Shown here one piece after another: positions 14,334-25,262 of a DNA stretch of 64,000 nt. This stretch comes from Solirubrobacterales bacterium (GTDB lineage: Bacteria > Actinomycetota > Thermoleophilia > Solirubrobacterales > 70-9). The notes beneath the pieces are model-generated. The model saw only the letters and a program-made list of their open reading frames with translations. It had not been told where the DNA came from and ran no database searches. Position numbers and translations under genes: made by a program. The stretch lies in assembly GCA_030152805.1 (NCBI GenBank), contig JASLIG010000123.1:24313-88312 (forward strand), given 5' to 3'. The stretch's first letter is position 1, and each line of letters opens with the position of its first letter.

Positions 14334-15175
14334 CAGGCGATCGTAGCCTCGAGGCGCCGGCCGCTCCCGCCCTGCCGCCGGCGCACTCGACCCGCGGCCA
14401 GAGCGAGCAGATATATGCCGACGATCGCCAGCGCGATCGAGGCCCCACCGGCGGTGCCGGCGTAGAAGGAGAGATAGATGCCGGCGACGCCGGCGAGCAG
14501 CGCCAGTCCCGCCGCGCAGACCATCATCGGCAGCATCCGCTCGCAGAGCTGCCGCGCCGCCGCCGCGGGCCCAACGAAGAGAGCGACGACGAGCAGGTTG
14601 CCGAGGCCCTGCACGGCGACCACGGTCCCGGCGCCCAGCAAGAGCAGCAGCGCCGCATCGACGAGCGCGGGTGAAATTCCGAGCGAGGGCGCGGCGCCGC
14701 GATCGAACCCGACGGCGAGGAGCCGGCCGTGCAGAAGGCGCAGGGCGAGAGCCGCTAGGCCGGCGAAGGCGGCGCTGGCGAGGAGGTCGCCGTCGCTGAC
14801 GCCGAAGACGTCGCCGAAGAGCAGGGCCTCGACCCCGGGCGGCGAGGAGGGAGAGAGGGCCAGCAGGGCGCCGAGGCCGAACATCGTCGTCACCACGACC
14901 GCGACGGCGGCGTCGCGGCTGATGCCGGCGACCCTCGCGCAGAGCGCGATCGCAAGCGCGGCGAGGACGATCGCGGGTGCCGCGCCGAGGAGCAGCGGCG
15001 CCCCGGCGATCGCGGCCAGCACCAGCCCCGGGAAGAGCGAGTGGGCGAGCGACTCCGCCGCGTAGGAGAAGCCGAAGAAGACGATCCAGCAACCGAGCGC
15101 CCCGCCCGCCACGCCGAGCAGCGCGACCTCCGCGAGCGCTCGCTGCACGAACGGTTCTTGAAGCGGCTCGAGCAT
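14333..15175 (-). CDS. ABC-3 family metal importer permease (ZnuB-like)
   Basis: 280 aa, ATG 15175 (MLEPLQEPFVQRALAEV), with 7-8 hydrophobic segments and the ABC-3 signature around ESLAHSLFPGLVLAAIAGAP. Such permeases import Zn or Mn. It is a paralogue of the permease part of the 15905-17644 fusion, so the transporter could be a heterodimer. It starts 1 bp after the ATPase stop. Confidence 0.88.
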   Translation of the reverse strand: MLEPLQEPFVQRALAEVALLGVAGGALGCWIVFFGFSYAAESLAHSLFPGLVLAAIAGAPLLLGAAPAIVLAALAIALCARVAGISRDAAVAVVVTTMFGLGALLALSPSSPPGVEALLFGDVFGVSDGDLLASAAFAGLAALALRLLHGRLLAVGFDRGAAPSLGISPALVDAALLLLLGAGTVVAVQGLGNLLVVALFVGPAAAARQLCERMLPMMVCAAGLALLAGVAGIYLSFYAGTAGGASIALAIVGIYLLALAAGRVRRRQGGSGRRLEATIA

Positions 15176-15176
15176 C

Positions 15177-15923
15177 TCAGTGGTGGTGATGGTGCGGGGG
15201 CAGGATCGCCCGGCCGCCGGGGATCTCGACGATGGCGCCGCCGTAGGTCGCCTCGAGCACGGCCAGGTCGTCGAGCACGGCGTCCGGCCGGCCGCAGGCC
15301 ACCTGCCGCTTGTTGATGCAGAGGACGAGGTCGCAGGCGCGCGCCTGCTCGAGGTCGTGGGTGGCGATGACGACGGCGCGGCCCTCCCCGGCGAGCTCGG
15401 CGATCAGCCGTTCAAGCCCCTCGCCGCTGGGCCGGTCGAGACCGGAGAAGGGCTCGTCGAGCAGGAGCGCGCCGGCATCCTGCACGAGCGCCCGCGCGAT
15501 CAGCACCCGCTGGCGCTGACCGCCGGAGAGGCGACCGAAGGTCTCCCCGGCGAGCGGGCCGAGGCCGACGCGCTCGAGCGCCCGCCGGGCCAGCTCGCGC
15601 TCGCGCCGTCCCGCCCGCCGCCACCAGGCCAGGCCGGGCAGCGCCCCCATCGTCGCCACGTCGAGCGCCGAGACCGGGTAGTCGAGGCGCGAGCGCTCGG
15701 TCTGCGGGACGGCGCCGCAGTCCGTCGCGACCCGCAGCGCCCCCGCCAGCGGCGGCAGTTCTCCCAGCAGCGCCCGCAGCAAGGTCGTCTTGCCGCCTCC
15801 GTTGGGGCCGAGCAACGCCAGGGTCTCCCCCGCCGCCAGCGAAAAGCTCACGTCCGAGATCGCCAGGGTGCCGTCGTATCCCGCCGCCAGCTCGGTTGCC
15901 TCGATCAGCGCAGCGGCCGGCAC
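15177..15923 (-). CDS. ABC importer ATP-binding protein (ZnuC-like), with His-rich tail
   Basis: GTG 15923 gives 248 aa. Walker A is LLGPNGGGKTTLL, the Q-loop region is GAVPQTERS, the signature is FGRLSGGQRQRVLIARAL, Walker B is ALLLDEPFSGLD and the H-loop is VIATHDLEQA. The protein ends PPHHHHH, a natural metal-binding tail that could sense or buffer Zn. It overlaps the fusion gene by 19 bp. Confidence 0.9.
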   Translation of the reverse strand: MPAAALIEATELAAGYDGTLAISDVSFSLAAGETLALLGPNGGGKTTLLRALLGELPPLAGALRVATDCGAVPQTERSRLDYPVSALDVATMGALPGLAWWRRAGRRERELARRALERVGLGPLAGETFGRLSGGQRQRVLIARALVQDAGALLLDEPFSGLDRPSGEGLERLIAELAGEGRAVVIATHDLEQARACDLVLCINKRQVACGRPDAVLDDLAVLEATYGGAIVEIPGGRAILPPHHHHH

Positions 15924-17644
15924 CCTTGCCTCCCGTCGGTGAAGCCACGCACCATCGCGTCCGCGTTGGCGGCCTCCATGCCCAGGTAGGTCGCCGCGGC
16001 GGAGGCGGCCGGGCCGAGCGTGTCGCCGTAGAGCGTGTAGTCGGCCGAGGCGCCCGTCTGCGCGGCGATCGCTTCGGCGACGTCGGCGCTGAGCGAGCTC
16101 TCGGGGAAGATCGCGGCGACGTGCTCGCGTTCGATCAGGCGAGCCAGAGCGCTGAGGTCCTTGGCCGAGGGCTGCGCCTCCGTGGTCTGCGACGGGATCA
16201 CCGCGCCGACGACCTCGATGTCGTAGCGCTTGGCGAAGTAGCCGAAGGCGTCGTGATCGGTGACCAGCTTGCGGCGAATGGCGGGGATCGCGTCCATGCA
16301 GCGCTCGATCCCGGCATCGAGGGCGCGCAGCTCGGCGCGGTAGGCGCGGGCGTTGCGCGCGAAGGCGCGAGCGTGAGCGGGATCGGCGGCGGCGAGCCGG
16401 CGCTGGATCTCGCCGACGGCCGCCTCGGCGTTGCGCGGGTCGTGCCACCAGTGCGGGTCATAGCGGGACGCCTCGGCGCCGCTTGACTCGCCGGGAAGCC
16501 GGTCCGGCACAGTTGCGCCAAGGTCGACGACGTCGGCGCCACTGCCGCCGTCGGAGACGATCTGCCCGATCCAGTCGTCGAGCCCGTCGCCACTGGCGAA
16601 GACCAGCTGCGCTTCCGCTGCGTCGACTACGTCGCTCGGCCGCGGCTCGTACTCGTGCGGGTCGGTGTTCGGCTGCAGGACCTGGTCGACCGCGACGGCA
16701 TCGCCACCGACCCGGCGGACGAGATCGCCGATCTGGGTCGTCGTCGCGACGACCTGGAACCGGTCGCCATGAGAGCCCGAGCCAGCGCACCCGGCGGCGA
16801 GGAGCGCGGCGGCGGCGAGGCAGGCCAGGACCAGAGCGGGCGGGCGCCGCGCCCGCGGGAGGGCGCGCAGGCCCGCGGCGAGGGCGAAGACAGCGCCCGC
16901 CACGACCGCGATCGTCGCGCCCGGCGGTGCGTCGGTCTTGACCGAGAGCCAGAGCCCGAGCGTCCCCTCGGCGGCGACAAGGGCGACGCTTGCCAGCTGC
17001 CAGCTGCGCATTCGCCGCGCGAATAGGCGCGCGGTCAGCGCCGGCACGACGAAGATCGCCGTGACCAGCAGCGCCCCGACGACGGTCAGCGCGGCGGTCG
17101 TCGCCAGGGCGATCAGGCCGAGCAGGGCAACCTCGAGCCAGCCCCCCGCCCCCTTCGCCGCCGGATCGAAGCCGGCCGCGAGCCAGCGCTGGCCGCAGAA
17201 CAGCGAGACGGCAAGGGTCAGCACCGCGGCGCCCGCCGCGAGGGCGATATCGCCCCCGTCGACGAGCAGGAGGCTGCCGAAGAGCAGCGTCTCGACGTTG
17301 GCGCCGGAGCCGAAGACGTCGCTGGCCAGGACCACCCCCGCCGCCAGGCAGCCGACGAGCACGATCGCGACGGCGGCGCCGTCCCCCTCGCCTTCGTCGC
17401 GCCAGCCGAGCAGGGAGCTGCCCGCGCTGAAGACGGCAGCCGCCCCGACGGCGCCCAGCGGCGCGGCGAAGCCGAGGCCGTCGGCGAGGACCAGCCCGGG
17501 AAAGGCCGCGGTGCCGACCGCGTGCGAGAAGAATGCGAGGCCGCGAAGGACGATCCAGGTACCGAGCAGGCCCGCCGGCACGGCAAGGATCAGAATCTCG
17601 ACCAGCCCGCGCTGTACGAAGGGCAGTTGAAAGGGCTCGAGCAC
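15905..17644 (-). CDS. Fusion of ABC-3 permease and ZnuA-like metal-binding lipoprotein
   Basis: The frame is open from TTG 17656, but alignment with the paralogous permease (MLEPLQEPFVQR) makes GTG 17644 (VLEPFQLPFVQR) the better start, giving 579 aa. Residues 1-265 are a permease with about 8 helices. A further hydrophobic segment ends in an LLAAGC lipobox (Cys about 286), then comes a solute-binding domain: TQIGDLVRRVGGDAVAV, NTDPHEYEP, DPHWWHDPRNA, LVTDHDAFGYFAKRYDI, IFPESSLS. The His and Glu/Asp ligands of the cluster A-I family are present. Whether the lipobox is processed in a fused chain is unknown. Confidence 0.88.
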   Translation of the reverse strand: MLEPFQLPFVQRGLVEILILAVPAGLLGTWIVLRGLAFFSHAVGTAAFPGLVLADGLGFAAPLGAVGAAAVFSAGSSLLGWRDEGEGDGAAVAIVLVGCLAAGVVLASDVFGSGANVETLLFGSLLLVDGGDIALAAGAAVLTLAVSLFCGQRWLAAGFDPAAKGAGGWLEVALLGLIALATTAALTVVGALLVTAIFVVPALTARLFARRMRSWQLASVALVAAEGTLGLWLSVKTDAPPGATIAVVAGAVFALAAGLRALPRARRPPALVLACLAAAALLAAGCAGSGSHGDRFQVVATTTQIGDLVRRVGGDAVAVDQVLQPNTDPHEYEPRPSDVVDAAEAQLVFASGDGLDDWIGQIVSDGGSGADVVDLGATVPDRLPGESSGAEASRYDPHWWHDPRNAEAAVGEIQRRLAAADPAHARAFARNARAYRAELRALDAGIERCMDAIPAIRRKLVTDHDAFGYFAKRYDIEVVGAVIPSQTTEAQPSAKDLSALARLIEREHVAAIFPESSLSADVAEAIAAQTGASADYTLYGDTLGPAASAAATYLGMEAANADAMVRGFTDGRQGCRPLR

Positions 17645-17659
17645 AGGGCGATTCAATCA

Positions 17660-17676
17660 AAAATGAGACCCATTTT
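17660..17676. promoter_or_regulatory. Candidate Zur/Fur operator
   Basis: AAAATG (17660-17665) and CATTTT (17671-17676) form a perfect inverted repeat with a 5-nt spacer, between the importer start at 17644 and the divergent dtd start at 17692. AT-rich inverted repeats of this size are the usual operators of Fur-family repressors, and the operon encodes one. Confidence 0.55.
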
Positions 17677-17691
17677 CATAAAGAGAACTCC

Positions 17692-18108
17692 ATGAAGGCC
17701 CTGGTCCAACGAGTCAGCCAGGCGGCGGTCGACGTCGAGGGCGAGCGCGTGGCGCAGATCGGACCGGGGATGCTGGTCCTGCTCGGCGTGCGCAAAGGCG
17801 ACGGCGTTGAGCAGGCCGACCGGCTCGCCGACAAGGTTCGCGCCCTGCGCATCTTCGACGACGCCGAGGGGCGGATGAACGAGCCGCTCGGCGAGCGCGA
17901 GATCCTCTGCGTCAGCCAGTTCACCCTCTACGGTGACACGCGCAAGGGGACCCGTCCCAGCTACGTCGAAGCGGCACCCGCGGCGGAGGCGGAGGCGCTC
18001 TACGACCGCTTCTGCGAGCGCCTCGGCGCCGCCAAGGGCATCTTCGGCGCCTGCATGGGCGTCGCCCTCGTCAACGACGGCCCGGTCACGCTGATGCTCG
18101 AGGTGTGA
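17692..18108 (+). CDS. dtd: D-aminoacyl-tRNA deacylase
   Basis: ATG 17692 gives 138 aa starting MKALVQRVSQAAVDVEGERV. The conserved SQFTLYGDTRKGTRPSY and a C-terminal NDGPVTLMLEV are the hallmarks of DTD, which frees tRNAs from D-amino acids in the cytoplasm. The longer upstream frame is not needed. It faces away from the importer operon and shares its promoter region. Confidence 0.95.
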   Translation: MKALVQRVSQAAVDVEGERVAQIGPGMLVLLGVRKGDGVEQADRLADKVRALRIFDDAEGRMNEPLGEREILCVSQFTLYGDTRKGTRPSYVEAAPAAEAEALYDRFCERLGAAKGIFGACMGVALVNDGPVTLMLEV

Positions 18109-18157
18109 CCGTGCCGCGCGTCCCCCCGGCAGCCGGTATACCCGAGCAGACGAAAGA

Positions 18158-18907
18158 ATGAAGCGGCCAGCCTACGACGAGATCGGTGTCGAGTACGGCA
18201 ACTTCCGCGCCGCCGATCCGCGGTTCGAGATCGCGATCCGCGACGCGCTCGGCGACGCCGCCAGTGTCGTCAACGTCGGTGCCGGCACCGGCTCCTACGA
18301 GCCGGCGGACCTGGATGTGATCGCCGTCGAGCCCTCGCCGGTGATGATCGCGCAGCGTCCCGAGGGTGCCGCTCCGGTGCTGCAGGGGGTTGCGGAGGCG
18401 CTGCCCCTCGACGACGACGGCGTCGACGCGGCGATGGGCGTGTTCACCATCCACCACTGGAGCGACCTCGGCGCGGGCCTCGCCGAGATGCGCCGCGTCG
18501 CCCGCCGCCGCGTCGTCCTGCTCACGATCGACGCCGAAGTCAACGTTGGGATCTGGACGCTTTCGGCCTACTTCCCGGAGGCGATGGCGCAGGAGCGACG
18601 GGTGATGCCGACGATGGGGACGCTGCGGTCGCTGCTACCGGAAGCAGAGGTCGAGGTCGTGCCCGCCCCGCGCAACTGCCGCGACGGCTTCACCAGCGCG
18701 CTCTGGGACCGGCCCGAGCTCTTCCTCGACCCCGCGGTGCTGCGCAACAGTTCGCTCTGGCACAGCCTGTCCGCGGAGACGATCGAGCGCGGCCAGCGGC
18801 GGCTGCGCGCCGATCTCGAGAGCGGCGAGTGGGACCGCAGGTACGGCCATCTGCGCGACCTTCCCGAGCTCGACATCGGCGTGCGCCTGCTGCGCGAAGA
18901 GCTGTGA
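18158..18907 (+). CDS. SAM-dependent methyltransferase (class I)
   Basis: 249 aa, ATG 18158. The SAM-binding strand-loop is VVNVGAGTGSYEP, the acidic strand end is VIAVEPSPVM, and motif post-I reads VDAAMGVFTIHHWSDL, all typical of the Methyltransf_11 group. The substrate cannot be read from sequence. Its stop overlaps the GTG of the GNAT gene that follows. Confidence 0.85.
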   Translation: MKRPAYDEIGVEYGNFRAADPRFEIAIRDALGDAASVVNVGAGTGSYEPADLDVIAVEPSPVMIAQRPEGAAPVLQGVAEALPLDDDGVDAAMGVFTIHHWSDLGAGLAEMRRVARRRVVLLTIDAEVNVGIWTLSAYFPEAMAQERRVMPTMGTLRSLLPEAEVEVVPAPRNCRDGFTSALWDRPELFLDPAVLRNSSLWHSLSAETIERGQRRLRADLESGEWDRRYGHLRDLPELDIGVRLLREEL

Positions 18908-19407
18908 GCGCCGGCGATACGCCAATCTCGATCCGAGCGGCGACGGAGTCGGATGCGGCGGCGATCGTCGCGCTCTGGACGGAGGCCTACTTCAGCGAAG
19001 GCGAAGGCGGCCGCGACACGCCCTACGGGCGATCCGACTTCGACGCCACCGACGCGGCCGCGGCGCACCTCCTCGTCGCCGAGGCAGACGGCGCGGTGAT
19101 CGGCGTCGTCGCCCTGCTCGCCCCCGGCGAGCCCGCCCGCGCGGTCGCCCGCGCAGACGAGGCGGAACTGGCCCGCCTCGTCGTCTCCTCAACCGCCCGG
19201 CGAGAGGGAATCGGCGGGGCCCTCGCCAATCGCTGCGCCGAGCTGGCGCGCAACTGCGCGTGGGCGGCGATCGCGCTCTGGAGCCGGCCCTACCAGACGG
19301 CCGGCCACCGCCTCTACGAATCGCTCGGTTACGAACGGGTGCCCGAGCGCGACGGCGTCGACGAGACCGGCTTCGGCCGCGTCGTCTTCCGGCTCGAGCT
19401 CCACTAG
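18904..19407 (+). CDS. GNAT-family N-acetyltransferase
   Basis: GTG 18904 overlaps the methyltransferase stop (GTGA). The 167-aa protein has ISIRAATESDAAAIVALWTEA, the acyl-CoA site LARLVVSSTARREGIGGAL and HRLYESLGYERV, all in GNAT order. Substrate unknown. Coupled with the methyltransferase upstream and closely followed by a second GNAT. Confidence 0.85.
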   Translation: MSAGDTPISIRAATESDAAAIVALWTEAYFSEGEGGRDTPYGRSDFDATDAAAAHLLVAEADGAVIGVVALLAPGEPARAVARADEAELARLVVSSTARREGIGGALANRCAELARNCAWAAIALWSRPYQTAGHRLYESLGYERVPERDGVDETGFGRVVFRLELH

Positions 19408-19412
19408 GCAGA

Positions 19413-20030
19413 ATGGCGAGCGTGGAGAACCTGACGACTCGACTGGAGGGCTCCCTGGTCACGCTGGAGCCGCTGTGCGCGGACCACGCCGAGGAGCTCT
19501 GGCAGGCGGCGCAGCCACCAGAGATCTGGGCCTGGCTCGCGAACCTGAACGAACGTGAGCGCTTCGACATGTGGCTGCGCCTCACCCTCGATGCGATCGA
19601 GTCGGGCCGCGAGGGTCCGTTCGCTACCCGCGACGCCCGCAGCGGCAGGGTCATCGGCAGCAGCCGCTTCCTCAACGTGCGCCCGGCCGACCGGGTGGTC
19701 GAGATCGGCTGGACCTGGCTCCACCCGAGCGCCTGGCGCGGCGGCGCCAACATCGAGGCGAAGCTGCTGATGATGCGCCACGCCTTCGAGACGCTCGGCT
19801 GCGTGCGGGTCGAGTTCAAGACCGACGCCCGCAACGAGCGCTCGCGCGCCGCCCTGGCGGCGCTGCCGGCCCGCTTCGAGGGCATCCTGCGCAACCACAT
19901 GATCGTGCCCGACGTGGGCCAGCGCGACTCGGCCTACTACAGCGTGATCGACTCCGAGTGGGCCGCGGTCCGCGCCAACCTGGAACGCCGCCTGGCGCAG
20001 GCCCACCCCGCCGGCAAGGCGCCGGGCTAG
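19413..20030 (+). CDS. RimJ/RimL-like GNAT acetyltransferase
   Basis: ATG 19413, 205 aa. RLEGSLVTLEPLCADHAEELWQA opens the domain; VVEIGWTWLHPSAWRGGANIEAKLLMMRHAFETLGCVRVEFKTDARNERS carries the acyl-CoA loop and the RimL-type N-acetyltransferase core. Such enzymes acetylate protein N-termini or small amines. It converges with the TetR gene, overlapping its end by 4 bp. Confidence 0.85.
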   Translation: MASVENLTTRLEGSLVTLEPLCADHAEELWQAAQPPEIWAWLANLNERERFDMWLRLTLDAIESGREGPFATRDARSGRVIGSSRFLNVRPADRVVEIGWTWLHPSAWRGGANIEAKLLMMRHAFETLGCVRVEFKTDARNERSRAALAALPARFEGILRNHMIVPDVGQRDSAYYSVIDSEWAAVRANLERRLAQAHPAGKAPG

Positions 20031-20668
20031 CCGCCGACCGAGCCCAGCGCGTCGTCGATGAAGGGGCCGAGCAGCTCGCCGGCCTGGGCGGCGGTTTTCT
20101 CTGGGGTGTCGCTGGGGGCGGTGATGTAGCTGATCGCGAGGCGGACCAGGGACTCGGCGAGGAGCTTGACCTTGGCCTCGGGAGCCTGCGGCCAGCCGGC
20201 TTCGATCGTGGTGGTGAGGCGAGCGGTGGCCCAGTGGACGACGGGCATGCCCTGGGTGGTGACCAGGGGCAGCATGCCGCCGGTGCCGTCATCGCTGAGC
20301 AGGATGCGCACAAGCGGGTCCTCGCCGGCGCTACGCAGGAAGGTTTCGAGCGCGGCGTCGACGGCGGCGCGCGGCTCGTCGAGGTGCTGGCGCACGGCCT
20401 CGTCGACGCCGTCGAGGAAGCGTTCGCCCTCGTGGATGACGAAGGCCTGGGCGAACTCGTCGCGGCTGCCGAACTCCTTGTAGAGGGTCTGGCGGCTGAC
20501 CCCGGCGGCGCTGGCGATATCGGACATCGTGATCTCCGACCAGGCGCGGCTCTGCAGCTCGTCGCGAGCGGCGCCGAAGAGCGTCTCGCGCAGGAGCTGC
20601 CGCGCGGCCTGCGGGTACGGGGTGCGGGCGGTTGCCACCGCCGGGATCGTGCCAGCACTCGCGGTCAC
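20027..20668 (-). CDS. TetR-family regulator of the alkane hydroxylase operon
   Basis: GTG 20668 gives 213 aa. The helix-turn-helix is WSEITMSDIASAAGVSRQTLYKEFGSRDEFAQAF, a standard TetR N-terminus; the rest is a helical ligand-binding domain. It overlaps the rubredoxin end by 4 bp and follows alkB, the layout of AlkX-type repressors in actinobacterial alkane operons that respond to fatty-acid products. The longer upstream frame is a shadow. Confidence 0.85.
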   Translation of the reverse strand: MTASAGTIPAVATARTPYPQAARQLLRETLFGAARDELQSRAWSEITMSDIASAAGVSRQTLYKEFGSRDEFAQAFVIHEGERFLDGVDEAVRQHLDEPRAAVDAALETFLRSAGEDPLVRILLSDDGTGGMLPLVTTQGMPVVHWATARLTTTIEAGWPQAPEAKVKLLAESLVRLAISYITAPSDTPEKTAAQAGELLGPFIDDALGSVGG

Positions 20669-20844
20669 TCGCCAGCGCCCTCCCCGCCGGGCTCGAAATC
20701 GACCTTGTCGCGCACTCCGCAGTCGGGGCAGGCCCAGTCGTCGGGCACCTCGCTCCACGGCGTCCCGGGCGGGAAGCCCTCGCGCGGATGGCCCTGCTCC
20801 TCGTCGTAGACGTAGCCACAGCTGGGGCAGCGCCAGCGGCTCAC
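20665..20844 (-). CDS. rubA: Rubredoxin (electron donor to AlkB)
   Basis: GTG 20844, 59 aa. WRCPSCGYVYDEEQGHPREG gives the first CxxCG knuckle and WACPDCGVRDKVDF the second, so all four Cys ligands of the single iron are present. Rubredoxins pass electrons to alkane hydroxylase in the membrane. The start overlaps the alkB stop by 4 bp. Confidence 0.95.
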   Translation of the reverse strand: MSRWRCPSCGYVYDEEQGHPREGFPPGTPWSEVPDDWACPDCGVRDKVDFEPGGEGAGE

Positions 20845-22037
20845 GCCGTCGCCCCCTTGCCATAGCGAGCGAGGATGCGGCGGCGGGCCCGCGGCTGGAT
20901 GTTGGCCCGCGTCAAGTCGCCGCCGTAGTGCTCGATCAGGATCGGGTCCATCACCCGGCTCCAGAGCGGCGGGATCCAGGCGAGCACGATCATGCCGGCG
21001 TAGCCGGTGGGCAGCTGCGGCGCTTCCTCGACGTGTCGCAGCGCCTGGTAGCGGCGAGTCGGGTTGGCGTGGTGATCGCTGTGGCGCTGCAGGTGGTAGA
21101 GCAGCACGTTGGAGGCGACGTTGTTGCTGTTCCAGCTGTGCTCGGCCCGGCAGCGCTCGTAGCGGCCGTCCTCCTTGCGCTGGCGCAGCAGGCCGTAGTG
21201 CTCGAGGTAGTTGACGACCTCGAGCAGCGAGAAGCCGAGCACCGCCTGGATCAGCAGGTAGGGCAGCACGACTGGGCCGAAGACGATCGTCAATACGGCG
21301 AAGAGGCCGACGGTCATCGCCCAGGCGCCGAGGATGTCGTTGCGGGGGCCCCAGTGCGAGGCGCCGAGCCGGTCGAGCCGGGCGCACTCGATCCCCCAGG
21401 CCGAGCGCAGGCTGCCGGCGACCGTGCGCGGCAGGAAGGCCCAGAAGCTCTCCCCCAGCCGCGAACTGGCCGGATCCTCCGGCGTGGCGACGCGGACGTG
21501 GTGGCCGCGGTTGTGCTCGATGAAGAAGTGGCCGTAGCCGGTCTGCGCCAGCGCCACGCGGCTGAGCCAGCGCTCGATGCTGTCGCGCTTGTGGCCGAGC
21601 TCGTGCGCGGTGTTGATCGCGATGCCGCCGACAACGCCCATCGTCAGCGCCAGGCCGACGCTCTCCAGCGTCGTCAGGTCGCCGCTCGACCAGAGCCAGC
21701 AGGCGAAGACGAGGCCGGCGTACTGGACCGGAATGAAGAGGTAGGTGCACCAGCGGTAGTAGCGATCCTGCTCGAGCCACTTGAGGATGCTGTCGGGCGG
21801 GTTGCTCGGGTCGACCCCGATCGCGACGTCGAGGATCGGGAAGACGCCGAAGACGAGCAGCGGCCCGAAGAACCAGAACGGCTCGAAGCCGGTGACCTCG
21901 ACGCTGGCCCAGGCGATGAACGGCGCGAAGGGAATGACCAGGCCAAGCAACCAGGCGTAGCGCTTGGCGTCGCGCCAGGTCGCCGGGTTGAGCTCGATTG
22001 CCGGCCCGTGATCATGGCTGTGCGCCGCTGCCTCCAT
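20841..22037 (-). CDS. alkB: Alkane 1-monooxygenase
   Basis: 398 aa, ATG 22037. The diiron histidine boxes are all present: HELGH (145-149), EHNRGHH (174-180) and LQRHSDHH (316-323), plus NYLEHYG near 276-282. Several membrane segments surround them. The enzyme hydroxylates n-alkanes at the terminal carbon. Its N-terminus is His-rich (AHSHDHG), outside the active site. It leads the alkB-rubredoxin-TetR operon. Confidence 0.95.
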   Translation of the reverse strand: MEAAAHSHDHGPAIELNPATWRDAKRYAWLLGLVIPFAPFIAWASVEVTGFEPFWFFGPLLVFGVFPILDVAIGVDPSNPPDSILKWLEQDRYYRWCTYLFIPVQYAGLVFACWLWSSGDLTTLESVGLALTMGVVGGIAINTAHELGHKRDSIERWLSRVALAQTGYGHFFIEHNRGHHVRVATPEDPASSRLGESFWAFLPRTVAGSLRSAWGIECARLDRLGASHWGPRNDILGAWAMTVGLFAVLTIVFGPVVLPYLLIQAVLGFSLLEVVNYLEHYGLLRQRKEDGRYERCRAEHSWNSNNVASNVLLYHLQRHSDHHANPTRRYQALRHVEEAPQLPTGYAGMIVLAWIPPLWSRVMDPILIEHYGGDLTRANIQPRARRRILARYGKGATA

Positions 22038-22046
22038 CGCTCCTCC

Positions 22047-22083
22047 TTGTCAAAACCCAGAAGTTCGTACGGTCAGTTGACAA
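22047..22083. promoter_or_regulatory. Inverted repeat in the alkB-secG divergent promoter region
   Basis: TTGTCAA (22047-22053) and TTGACAA (22077-22083) are perfect 7-bp inverted arms, the first within 10-16 bp of the alkB start. They are a candidate site for the TetR-type regulator of the operon. The region is visibly more AT-rich than its surroundings. The core promoters could not be placed confidently. Confidence 0.4.
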
Positions 22084-22170
22084 ATTAGCATTCTTTGTAA
22101 ACCGACGCAACATGGGTATGGCTGCTGTCCACTACTCCCGAGGGCAGGGAACCTCGCTACCATCCGGCCT

Positions 22171-22391
22171 GTGTTCACCTTTCTGGCGTTCATCCAGGTC
22201 ATCATCGCCGGGGTCCTGATCTTCCTGATCCTGCTCCACTCCGGCAAAGACACCGGACTCTCCGGCGCCTTCGGCATCGGCGGCGGGGGCAGCGCCTTCG
22301 GCGGCGGCTCGATGGTCGAGCGCAACCTCGACCGCGCCACCGTCTTCTTCGCGATCCTGTTCGTGCTCAATACTTTCGCGCTGCTGAAGGT

Positions 22392-22395
<4 letters not shown>
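22171..22395 (+). CDS. secG: Preprotein translocase subunit SecG
   Basis: GTG 22171, 74 aa, two membrane helices (FLAFIQVIIAGVLIFLILL and ATVFFAILFVLNTFALL) joined by the SecG Gly-rich loop GLSGAFGIGGGGSAFGGGSM. It is part of the SecYEG channel. In many actinobacteria secG follows tpiA; here it stands away from the glycolytic operon. Confidence 0.93.
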
Positions 22396-24822
<2,427 letters not shown>

Positions 24823-24833
<11 letters not shown>

Positions 24834-25221
24834 CCGTCGTGAACTTCGACGGGCACTTGGTGACGAGCGTGTCGGGCTCGCCGACGAAGGTGCCGCCCTC
24901 GACTTCGCCGGTGAGGACGATCTCGCGCCCGCCGCGGAAGGGGTCGGGAACGGTGCCCCTGTAGGTGACGGGCAGCGTCGGACCGCCGCCCTGCCGATCG
25001 GATACCCGGAAGAGCAGCTCCTCCCCGCGGTGACGGATCGAGCCCGGCACGACCCTGCCGGTCAGGTCATAGCTCGAGCCGGATGCCGCCCCGATCAGCT
25101 GCGAGGGCTCCTTTGCTTCCGAGGAGGCGCTGAAAGACGTGTAGACCAGCGCCACCGCGAGCAAGACGGCGGCACTGAGGGCGACTACGAGTCGGACCTT
25201 CCGCTTGCGCTGGGGATCCAC
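24823..25221 (-). CDS. ccmE: Cytochrome c maturation heme chaperone CcmE, Cys-type variant
   Basis: 132 aa: one N-terminal membrane helix (LVVALSAAVLLAVALVY) and an OB-fold domain (YDLTGRVVPGSIRHR, FRVSDRQGGG, LPVTYRGTVPDPFRGGREIVLTGEV). Classical CcmE binds heme through His in HxxxY. Here the site reads LVTKCPSKF, with Cys123 in place of His and Phe127 in place of Tyr. A Cys (CxxxY) class is known in some bacteria and archaea; a Phe at the fourth place is less usual. Operon with ccmF. Confidence 0.9.
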
Positions 25222-25262
25222 GGCGGCGAATTATCGCAAGGCCCGCCCCTCCACCTCCCCTT

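Noticed and set aside
13395..14465. 356-aa plus-strand protein opposite the GAP and Fur genes
   Set aside because: Shadow ORF: the minus strand holds clear GAP-family and Fur proteins over the same bases.
15177..15194. His-tag-like HHHHH end of the ABC ATPase as a cloning artefact
   Set aside because: The tail runs straight into the natural stop and the next gene of the operon. His-rich ends are known in Zn-transport proteins.
17533..17691. N-terminal extension of dtd
   Set aside because: The extension is antisense to the permease gene and Dtd starts at MKALVQRV in its family.
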